A DNA stretch of 64,000 nucleotides from Pseudophaeobacter sp. (GTDB taxonomy: Bacteria > Pseudomonadota > Alphaproteobacteria > Rhodobacterales > Rhodobacteraceae): the NCBI GenBank assembly GCA_027019165.1, contig JALUXC010000008.1, positions 124,001-188,000 on the forward strand. The letters are read 5' to 3'. Positions 54,384 through 64,000 of this stretch are shown here, in pieces. Position 1 is the first letter of the stretch. The number at the start of each line of letters is the position of its first letter. The notes beneath the pieces were generated by a model, which was given only the letters and a program-made list of their open reading frames with translations, was not told the DNA's origin and searched no databases. Position numbers and translations under genes: made by a program.

Positions 54384-54601
54384 CTTCGACGGATCCTCTC
54401 CTTTCGGTCAAAGCGACATCCTTTGGTATAGGTTTGGTAACCAACTGTCACAATGCACTGCCCATGGGTGCACACCACGGCCCGGCCAGGTTTTGCTAAA
54501 AAAGAATGAACAGCCAGCCAGATTAAACCACTTCAGTGTGAGCGTCGCGGCGGCCTTGGACAATCGAACGCGGACACGTCAAACAGGATCGGGATTGAGA
54601 C

Positions 54602-55099
54602 ATGCTGACACTGGATACCCAACATTCGGTCTGGAAGAACCCATTCAAGGCGCACAGCCCAATTCACGTGGACCCAATGCTGCGCGACTACACCATCTAT
54701 CACCTGACCGCAGTCGAGGAGACGGAAAAGGTTCAAAACCGGACCGAGGGCAAGCCCGGCAGCGATGAAGGCATGGCATTCCGGCTCCAGCGAGATCTGG
54801 GTCTCAAATCACCAGAGATGCAGCCCGGTCCGGCTCCGGTGGAGCCTCCGGTCAAACCCTATGCACAGCAGCTCAAGGAAATCGGCTTGGCGCCGGATTG
54901 GGGCAACAAATCCGCACCGAGCAGCCCCACCGGGTCGGATGGTTCGTCCCGGGCACAGGCCGAAATTTCGTCTGCAGCCAAAGCTCTTTGGCAGCAATAT
55001 GTCGCGCTGCTGTCGGGGCGTGCCGTCGGCCCCCTGCCGATGAGCGTTCTCAATGCCGTTGCAAGCTATTCGTCTTCAAAGCAGGCCTTGGCCGCATAA
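54602..55099 (+). CDS. Hypothetical protein
   Basis: A 165 aa soluble protein. The N-terminus is HSVWKNPFKAHSPIHVDP, the middle is proline-rich (MQPGPAPVEPPVKPYAQQLKE), and the C-terminus is helical (AEISSAAKALWQQYVALLSG). There is no signal peptide or membrane helix. No family is recognised. The ribosome site is weak. Confidence 0.6.
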   Translation: MLTLDTQHSVWKNPFKAHSPIHVDPMLRDYTIYHLTAVEETEKVQNRTEGKPGSDEGMAFRLQRDLGLKSPEMQPGPAPVEPPVKPYAQQLKEIGLAPDWGNKSAPSSPTGSDGSSRAQAEISSAAKALWQQYVALLSGRAVGPLPMSVLNAVASYSSSKQALAA

Positions 55100-55171
55100 A
55101 TCATTACAGCACAAGAAGAAACCCCAACCCACCTAATCCATCACTCACAAAAACCATCACTCACAAAGCAA

Positions 55172-55210
55172 ACGCGCCGCCGGACCCCATCGAAGGGACC
55201 GGCGGCGCGT
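55172..55210 (-). terminator. Hairpin downstream of ileS
   Basis: ACGCGCCGCCGG (55172-55183) and CCGGCGGCGCGT (55199-55210) are perfect inverted repeats with a 15-base loop, about 40 bp after the ileS stop. On the minus strand only TTT follows, so it is a weak or rho-assisted terminator. Confidence 0.65.
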
Positions 55211-55251
55211 CGGCCCTTTTGGGGCCTCCAGATTGGCGCAGCGTAAGAAGA

Positions 55252-58173
<2,922 letters not shown>

Positions 58174-58480
58174 CGGTGGCGTCCTTTGAATGGCTGTTCG
58201 GTCTTGGGATATTCGGTTCGGTGCGATGGCTCAAGCACCTTTGCCCGGCGGCTCCTGCGTTTCCCGCGAAGGGGATCAGAGCGCCGGGTAAATAATTCGA
58301 ATAATGATGGCCGCGCGGTGGGACATGCGCGCCTTATAGGGCGGTCGGGAGGAAGGGTAAAGCGATAGAGCGATAAGACACGGTCACCGTTGTCCCTGTT
58401 TCGATGCAAGCTTTGTTGCCCAGCGCTAGCCAGGCTGGTATTTACGCTGCGATAATCAACCAGAATGCTAGGGACCATTT
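58174..58480. other. Gap between ileS and a divergent lipoprotein gene
   Basis: This 307 bp region should carry the promoters of ileS (minus strand) and of the lipoprotein gene (plus strand, AGGGA before its start). A possible -10 GATAAT lies at about 58452. I see no gene, repeat or RNA element. Confidence 0.4.
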
Positions 58481-59014
58481 GTGAAATACACCATTCTACC
58501 GGCGCTGTTTGGCGCACTCACAATCATTGCTGGCTGCAACACCACAACGGCCGAAGATGAAAGCACGCAACCGATCATTTCCCGCAATCAGTCGACAGAG
58601 GTTCGGCTGACCGCGGCGGGCAAAAAGCAGACTCCTGTCAACGTTCTGCCCGTCACGGTGAAATACGTGTATGACAATTCCTACACGGCAAGCCCGGCGT
58701 CCTCCCAACCGAAGGACTGTGTCGCAAGCAGCCCCTACTTCCAGGCCGCCTTTACCGCTCCGGCGAAACTGAACCTGCCCAGCTACGGCGAAACGACGCC
58801 GCCGATGACCATCACCTGCACCTCGGAGCGTGACCAAGTTGCCAAAACCGTGACGGTGGTCAACCTGACCCAGCAGGCGACTCAGGCCGCGGCGGCAGGT
58901 CACATGCTGTTCGGTTTCGGACTGCTTGGCGCCGCCATCACCGCCGGTCAGGCCAGCGCGCGCGACAAATCCCAGGATGTCTGGGGCTACCCGAATCTGG
59001 TGAAACTCAACTGA
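58481..59014 (+). CDS. Hypothetical lipoprotein
   Basis: A 177 aa protein with a lipoprotein signal ending at IIAGC with Cys19. The mature part has KYVYDNSYTASPASS and PPMTITCTSERD, probably beta-rich, and a C-terminal hydrophobic, glycine-rich stretch (about 138-160, MLFGFGLLGAAITAG) that may sit in a membrane. No family is recognised. The start is GTG at 58481. Confidence 0.68.
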   Translation: MKYTILPALFGALTIIAGCNTTTAEDESTQPIISRNQSTEVRLTAAGKKQTPVNVLPVTVKYVYDNSYTASPASSQPKDCVASSPYFQAAFTAPAKLNLPSYGETTPPMTITCTSERDQVAKTVTVVNLTQQATQAAAAGHMLFGFGLLGAAITAGQASARDKSQDVWGYPNLVKLN

Positions 59015-59160
59015 GGCTACATGCGCCTCCGATTTGGGGGGCGCATGTTCTCCGCCATAGTACACGCAACCTGAATGGGCAGCGCGCCACAGAAGGCAGT
59101 AATTTTTTAATCTTACTAATACGCTAAACCGTTTCGCGTGCGAAACATTTGTGACCATCG

Positions 59161-59874
59161 TCAGGCGTGGAACAGCAGGCCCACACTATAGGCCATGGCC
59201 GCTGCCGCGCCACCGATCATCAGCGTCTCCGTGCCCGACCGCCACCAGGGCGCCAGCGACCAGCGGCTCTTGAAGGCGCCGATCGCAAAGAAACAGGCCA
59301 TGGTCATACAGGACGAGATGGCAAAGGCGTTCGCCAGTCCGAACAGGAAGGGCAGAAGCGGTACCATCCCTGCCACCATAAACGCGGCAAAGGTAGCCAC
59401 CGCAGCCTTCATCGGGCGCGGATCCACACCGGCCAGCCCGTATTCCCCCTCGATCATGAGGTCGACCCAGGTCTCACGGCTCTTGCAGATCTCGTCCGTT
59501 GCCTCCTCCAGCACGCGCCCGCTTAAGCCCTTGAGCCGTAGGATCTCACGCACCTCACCCCTCTCGCCGTCCGGGTAGGTGTCTATGTGGCGGTTCTCGA
59601 TTTCACGCAAACGGCGGATATCGTCCAACTCGGCCTTGGTGCCGGAATAGTTCCCGGCCGCCATCGAGAACCCATCGGCCAGTACATTGGCCAGCCCCAG
59701 CGCCACGATCACGAAGGGCGACAGCCCCGCCCCCGCAACGCCGGCCACAATGGCAAAGGTGGTGACAGAGCCGTCAATGCCGCCATAGACGATATCTCGC
59801 AACAAACCGCGCCCTGGCGGTGATCCGATACGGTCCTGAATTTCCTGCGGGCTGTGGCCGTGCTCTTCTGCCAT
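59161..59874 (-). CDS. VIT1/CCC1-family transporter
   Basis: A 237 aa membrane protein of the VIT1/CCC1 family, known for iron and manganese transport. The metal-loop helix pair matches: [44 protein letters not shown], then a charged cytoplasmic region with glutamates and a C-terminal helix pair. About five membrane helices. The N-terminal HGHSP may add metal-binding histidines. Confidence 0.88.
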   Translation of the reverse strand: MAEEHGHSPQEIQDRIGSPPGRGLLRDIVYGGIDGSVTTFAIVAGVAGAGLSPFVIVALGLANVLADGFSMAAGNYSGTKAELDDIRRLREIENRHIDTYPDGERGEVREILRLKGLSGRVLEEATDEICKSRETWVDLMIEGEYGLAGVDPRPMKAAVATFAAFMVAGMVPLLPFLFGLANAFAISSCMTMACFFAIGAFKSRWSLAPWWRSGTETLMIGGAAAAMAYSVGLLFHA

Positions 59875-59989
59875 GGCGGGCGTCCTTTTGGGGTCGCAGC
59901 CACCCTATCGTGTTTTGATGGGCAAGTATTGCGGCAGATCAACAAACTAGCAAACCACCTCATAGCAGCGGGTCCCTCCCGCGCCTGCG

Positions 59990-60164
59990 CTTGAGGCGGG
60001 CTGCGCCACCTCAAGCTGGCAGCCTTGGGCCCAGTGCGGCGCATCGCGCCGCGCGTCAGCTCTTCAAAACATAGGGTTTGCCGGAAAGACCAACCGCGCC
60101 GCGAAAGCGGCGCCGGGCCCAACGGGGCAAGGCCGTCGCCAGACGACCGCTGCCCGGGCGGGAG
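59990..60164. repeat. Intergenic inverted repeat, copy D of the dispersed family
   Basis: The gene-free gap 59875-60207 has CTTGAGG/CCTCAAG (59990-59996/60009-60015), a left arm starting TTGGGCCC (60025-60054) and a right arm CGCCGCGAAAGCGGCGCC followed by GGGCCCAA (60097-60122). The tail motif CGGGCGGGAG is at 60155-60164. The right arm core matches copies A and B except at the variable bases; the left arm is more degenerate. Confidence 0.75.
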
Positions 60165-60207
60165 GGCACTCTCCTCTTTTGCCGCCCTTCTCTGAGGATC
60201 TGGATGG

Positions 60208-61227
60208 CTAGCCTTTGCGCTTCGAAAACAACCCCGACAAGGCGCCCTGCACCACTTTTCGGGTTGAGGGTTTGTGATGCGCGGCAAATGGCATCGGGCG
60301 ACAGACCTCCATAGCCGCGATCCCCACCCGCGCCGACAATGCTCCATTGACCACCCCTTCGCCGAACCGACGCGAGAGTTTGGAGAGGACCGAGCCGCCC
60401 AGAACAGACTCCAGCATATCATCGCCCGCCGCCACGGCGCCTGTTGCCACCAGATGCGCCAGAACCGCCCGCATCAGGCGCCAGGAGCTGAAGAGCCCCG
60501 ATCGGCCTCCGTAGATCTCCGCCACCCGGCGGATCATCCGCACCGAGGCCGTAAGCGCCACCACAACATCCGCGAGCGCCAGTGGGACAAGCGCCGTCAC
60601 CATCGCAACCTGCCTTGCGGCGGCCTCGACCTCGGCAAGGGCCCGCCGATCCAGTGGCACGAGCATCTCTTCTTCGACAAGGTCCAGCAGCGCATCGCCA
60701 TCCATCACCTCGCCGCTCTGCTCAGCCAGGCGGGCGCGCTGCCAGCTTAGGTCTTTGCGATGAGCGTAGAAACGATCAATCCGCTCTTGAACCTGCCGCG
60801 CGTCGGAGATGTCCACGCGCTGAGCAGCCCGCACCTGCGCGGCGCGGTTGCGCAGATCGTCCACCCGGTGCAACCGGGCAATCGCCAGCCCTTCCCGTGC
60901 CAGCATGATCACCGCCAAAGCCAGCAGCAGCACCAGTCCGGCGCTGACGGCCCAGCCGAGAAGCGGAATACGAGCGATCAAAGAGGTGGCAAAATCCCAG
61001 GCGGCCACCGAGACCACAGCCCCAAGAAGCGCCAGCAGGATCCCCCAGAACCAGCGCGACAGGCGCGACCCTGGACGCGCCGCCACAAGCGCCGCCTGCT
61101 CCAGCGCCGCAGCAGAGGCCTCTGGCGCCGCGAGCGGTGCAAGATCCGGCACCGGTGCGGCCTCGCTCACACTGGGGGTCGGCTGGCTGTCCTGTTCAAG
61201 ATCAAAAACCACGGGCCCCTGTGTCAT
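60208..61227 (-). CDS. ycjF: YcjF-type membrane protein (DUF697/TIGR01620)
   Basis: A 339 aa membrane protein: an acidic, alanine-rich N-terminus, two membrane helices (about 60-85 and 90-108), a helical middle and a C-terminal DUF697-like hydrophobic part (LVPLALADVVVALTASVRMIRRVAEIYGG). It pairs with the YcjX-type GTPase-like gene in many proteobacteria. It overlaps the GNAT gene by four bases. Confidence 0.85.
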   Translation of the reverse strand: MTQGPVVFDLEQDSQPTPSVSEAAPVPDLAPLAAPEASAAALEQAALVAARPGSRLSRWFWGILLALLGAVVSVAAWDFATSLIARIPLLGWAVSAGLVLLLALAVIMLAREGLAIARLHRVDDLRNRAAQVRAAQRVDISDARQVQERIDRFYAHRKDLSWQRARLAEQSGEVMDGDALLDLVEEEMLVPLDRRALAEVEAAARQVAMVTALVPLALADVVVALTASVRMIRRVAEIYGGRSGLFSSWRLMRAVLAHLVATGAVAAGDDMLESVLGGSVLSKLSRRFGEGVVNGALSARVGIAAMEVCRPMPFAAHHKPSTRKVVQGALSGLFSKRKG

Positions 61228-61706
61228 GCTGCTACCTCCCCTTCGGCCTCATTGCGGGTCCATAGATATTCGATATCCGGCAGCCCCTCTTCATTGCGGG
61301 CACCATCGCTGCGCTGAACCTCTGCAAAGCCTTCCCGCTGGTAGAACCGCTGTGCGCCCGTGTTGGCCTGAAAAGTCCACAGGCTCAGGTGAAGGGCACG
61401 GTCTTCCTTGCGCAGCTGCGCCTTGGCATCGTCCAACAACCGCTTTCCGATCCCATGCCCGCAAGCCTCGGGTTTCAGATAGAGCGCACAGATTTCCGCG
61501 CCATCCCGCGCCAAGAACCCCGTGACTACCCCCTCTGCCTCGGCAACCGTCACCCAGCCCCGGTCGATCATCACGCCGCAAAAGGCGATGGTCTCGGCCC
61601 CCGAATAAAGCTCGGGCATCCAGGCTGTCTCGCGGTAAAAGCCATGCAGGATCTCTCCCATCTGTCCGGCATCGGTCGAGCGTGCAGGGCGCAAGGTCAG
61701 GGTCAT
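61224..61706 (-). CDS. GNAT family N-acetyltransferase
   Basis: A 160 aa GNAT protein. The acetyl-CoA loop GHGIGKRLLDDAKAQL follows the beta strand AEICALYLKPEACG, and LWTFQANTGAQRFYQREGF is the last conserved part. The substrate is unknown. It overlaps both flanking genes by four bases, so it sits inside the ycjX-ycjF operon. Confidence 0.87.
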   Translation of the reverse strand: MTLTLRPARSTDAGQMGEILHGFYRETAWMPELYSGAETIAFCGVMIDRGWVTVAEAEGVVTGFLARDGAEICALYLKPEACGHGIGKRLLDDAKAQLRKEDRALHLSLWTFQANTGAQRFYQREGFAEVQRSDGARNEEGLPDIEYLWTRNEAEGEVAA

Positions 61707-63178
61707 AGCCGGTCTCCGATCAGGAATTCCGCGGCCCGGTCCAGCCGTATGTGAGGGGGGCCGTCACCGGGTTTGAGATCCAGCACGGCCGGGGCAAAGC
61801 GCATTGTCTGGTAGTCTCCTTCGAGCCAGCTTTCGGCGCCCTGCCGCGCCGGGACAAGCAGCTTACCAGGATCCTGCGGCAACGCGCCGGGATAAAACGC
61901 AGCCTGCCGACTGCTTTCCAGAAGGGTGCCCCTTACGCAGGGCAGATCACGCCCGTCATGGGGGCGCAATTCCTCGGTCGTGGCCCGGATCGACGCCAGC
62001 GCCAGCGCCGCCGTGTCCGCCCCGGCAAACCGCGCGCGATCCTGCGCATCGCGTGTCAAAGCTTCGATGATCGAGGTCAGCTGTGGGTGCTGCTCATGGT
62101 GCAGATGATCCGCCTTGGTTGCGGCAAAGAGGATCTTCTCCACTCGCTTGCCACCCAGGATCCGCGTCAGAAAGCGATTGCGGCCGGGGCGAAAGGCGCC
62201 AAGGATATCCGCCATCGCCTGGCGCAGATCCTCGACCGCAGGCGGGCCAGAGTGGATGGCGCCCAGCGCATCCACCAGCACCACCTGACGGTCGATGCGC
62301 GAGAAGTGATCGCGAAAGAAGGGCCGCACCACCTGCGCCTTATAGGCCTCATATCGCCGCGCCATCTCCCGGCGCAGACTGCCGCGCGACGCCTTTGCCT
62401 CAGCAGCAGGAAGCGGAGCAAAGGTCAGAACCGGAGACCCCGCCAGATCGCCGGGCAACAGGAACCGCCCCGGCGTACAGTCATAGAAACCGGCATCTCG
62501 GGCCGCATTCAGGTAATCGGTGAAGGCCGCCGCAAGGGCCTGCGCCTCTGGCTCATGATGGGGGGCTTTGGCATCACAAGAGGCAAGTGCCGCTAGGAAC
62601 GCCTGCGCCTCGGTCCGCGGTGTTATACGGGTCAGAACCTCGGCCGACCAATCCTCGTAGGTCTTGTCCAGAAGGGAGAGATCCAACAGCCACTCGCCCG
62701 GATAATCCACAATATCAAGGTGCAGCACACGCGGCCCCTGCAGCCCGGACAACAGGCCGGTAGGCCGCACCTTGAGGCTCAGCCGCAGCTCGGAAACGGC
62801 GCGGGTGCTGTCGGGCCAATGAGGCGCGGGGCCGGTCAGGGCCGCCAGATGGTTTTCATAGTCAAAGCGCGGCACTGTGTCGTCGGGCTGAGGCTGCAGA
62901 AAGGCCGTCTCGATCCGACCTTCGCGCGCCGCCGAAAGCTGCAGCATCCGGCCCCGGTTCATGAGGTTGGCCACCAGCGAGGTGATGAAGACCGTCTTGC
63001 CTGCCCGGGCAAGTCCCGTGACGCCAAGACGCAGGGAGGGTTCGAAAAGGGCCTCAGACAGGCTGCTGCTCAGGGCCCCGACACTGCGGGCCGTGCTGTC
63101 GGCTAGGGATGTCAGTACCACGCGCCTGCCTTTGTTCTGCTCTTCCACTTGCACCGGCATATGCGCCGATGGGGTCAA
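61703..63178 (-). CDS. ycjX: YcjX-type P-loop protein (DUF463)
   Basis: A 491 aa protein with a P-loop GLARAGKT (55-62) and following FITSLVANL, the DUF463 pattern. [18 protein letters not shown] is a second conserved region, resembling a DxxG switch, and [28 protein letters not shown] carries a TKAD base-like motif. It is probably an NTPase in stress response. The start is a TTG at 63178; Met7 (63160) is an alternative. Confidence 0.88.
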   Translation of the reverse strand: MTPSAHMPVQVEEQNKGRRVVLTSLADSTARSVGALSSSLSEALFEPSLRLGVTGLARAGKTVFITSLVANLMNRGRMLQLSAAREGRIETAFLQPQPDDTVPRFDYENHLAALTGPAPHWPDSTRAVSELRLSLKVRPTGLLSGLQGPRVLHLDIVDYPGEWLLDLSLLDKTYEDWSAEVLTRITPRTEAQAFLAALASCDAKAPHHEPEAQALAAAFTDYLNAARDAGFYDCTPGRFLLPGDLAGSPVLTFAPLPAAEAKASRGSLRREMARRYEAYKAQVVRPFFRDHFSRIDRQVVLVDALGAIHSGPPAVEDLRQAMADILGAFRPGRNRFLTRILGGKRVEKILFAATKADHLHHEQHPQLTSIIEALTRDAQDRARFAGADTAALALASIRATTEELRPHDGRDLPCVRGTLLESSRQAAFYPGALPQDPGKLLVPARQGAESWLEGDYQTMRFAPAVLDLKPGDGPPHIRLDRAAEFLIGDRL

Positions 63179-63266
63179 GATAGGCAGGAAGGCGCAGCTA
63201 TACCAGTGCAGGAACCGCGATCCGCCAGGGGTTGCCTCAAAGGGTGGCCCGCGCTACTGCCCCGCC

Positions 63267-64000
63267 ATGGCACGCTATGCTTTGAAAGTTGAATATCACG
63301 GAGCGCCCTTTGCCGGATGGCAAAGGCAGAAAGATCAGCCCTCGGTGCAGGGCGCCATCGAGGCGGCGCTGGCGCGGCTCGAACCGGGGGAGCACACCAT
63401 TGCCGCGGCGGGACGTACCGACGCAGGTGTTCATGCGCTCGGGCAAGTGGCCCATTGCGACCTCGAAAAAGACTGGGATCCTTTTCGTCTTTCAGAGGCG
63501 CTGAACTATCACCTGAAACCTGCACCGGTCGCGATCACCGCCTGCGCGCGGGTCGAGGATGACTGGCACGCGCGGTTCTCAGCCATTGAGCGGCAATACC
63601 TTTTCCGCATCCTGATGCGCCGCGCCCCAGCCACTCATGAGGCAGGGCAGGTCTGGCAGATTTCCCATGAACTGGATGTGGCGGCGATGCAGGAGGCGGC
63701 AGATTATCTGCTCGGCCGCCATGATTTCACCACTTTCCGCTCGTCAATCTGCCAGGCTCAAAGCCCGGTCAAAACGCTGGATGAGTTGCGCGTGGAGCGT
63801 GTCGCAGGTTTCACCGGGCCGGAAGTCCACTTCCACGTCCGCGCCCGCAGCTTCCTGCACAACCAGGTGCGCAGTTTTGTTGGCACGCTCGAACGCGTCG
63901 GAGCTGGCAGCTGGTCGCCAGCAGACGTAAAAGACGCCCTCAAAGCCTGCAATCGCGCCGCCTGTGGTCCGGTCTGTCCTGGCCATGGCCTCTACCTTGC
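63267..64000 (+). CDS. truA: tRNA pseudouridine synthase A (3' end outside window)
   Basis: The first 244 codons of TruA, which makes pseudouridine at positions 38-40 of tRNA. The catalytic Asp52 is in GRTDAGVHA (49-57); RQYLFRIL and [17 protein letters not shown] are also in place. The frame is open at the right edge, so only the last few residues are missing. It diverges from ycjX by 88 bp. Confidence 0.95.
   Translation, partial: MARYALKVEYHGAPFAGWQRQKDQPSVQGAIEAALARLEPGEHTIAAAGRTDAGVHALGQVAHCDLEKDWDPFRLSEALNYHLKPAPVAITACARVEDDWHARFSAIERQYLFRILMRRAPATHEAGQVWQISHELDVAAMQEAADYLLGRHDFTTFRSSICQAQSPVKTLDELRVERVAGFTGPEVHFHVRARSFLHNQVRSFVGTLERVGAGSWSPADVKDALKACNRAACGPVCPGHGLYL

Noticed and set aside
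58174-58480. T-box or riboswitch upstream of ileS
   Set aside because: No T-box motif or specifier-like structure is visible, and proteobacteria lack T-boxes as a rule.

Overview
The window is a stretch of GC-rich alphaproteobacterial chromosome. Gene content, gene order and protein style point to the Rhodobacterales, Roseobacter group: a complete tol-pal cluster with ybgC and cpoB, ruvCAB with a possible alphaproteobacterial LexA box, a phosphatidylcholine synthase, a Tad/Flp pilus locus with an OmpA-type lipoprotein and a partner AAA ATPase, and fhs plus folD for one-carbon metabolism. Species cannot be fixed from sequence reading alone. I saw no rRNA, tRNA, CRISPR array, insertion sequence or prophage.

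Layout: 1-6.8 kb holds the 3' end of topA, the scoAB ketoacid CoA-transferase pair, a convergent phzF-like gene, and a minus-strand operon (small exported protein, NTF2-like protein, PPOX-like flavoprotein, Asp-nucleophile alpha/beta hydrolase) facing a TetR gene across a control region with three near-identical operator-like sites. 6.8-20.1 kb holds a lytic transglycosylase diverging from a Tad pilus locus: two short Flp prepilins, CpaB, secretin CpaC, OmpA-type lipoprotein, CpaE/TadZ, CpaF/TadA, TadB, TadC, two TPR lipoproteins, prepilin peptidase, and a AAA ATPase with a winged-helix-like N-terminus. 20.1-29.5 kb: a DUF4405-like membrane protein, the Lhr-type helicase/PdeM DNA repair pair, fhs and folD, a MOSC protein and ftsH. 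29.6-36.5 kb: tilS, cpoB, pal, tolB, tolA, tolR, tolQ and ybgC in one minus-strand block. 36.5-44 kb: thpR, a hypothetical gene, a MazG-like protein, ruvB-ruvA-ruvC, a DUF1127 protein, prmA and an MFS carrier. 44-54.4 kb: a YeeE/YedE sulfur transporter, priA, transaldolase, an HxlR-like/glyoxalase divergent pair, DUF484-xerC, phosphatidylcholine synthase, an acidic hypothetical protein and ogt. 54.6-64 kb: hypotheticals, ileS, a VIT1-like protein, the ycjF-GNAT-ycjX block and the start of truA (cut by the window end).

Most genes are housekeeping and sit in short-spaced or overlapping operons. The accessory interest lies in the Tad locus and its variant parts, the TetR-controlled operon, and a dispersed family of long GC-rich inverted repeats found in four gene-free gaps (about 1.0, 38.0, 49.2 and 60.1 kb) that share a core and a tail motif at near-constant spacing.
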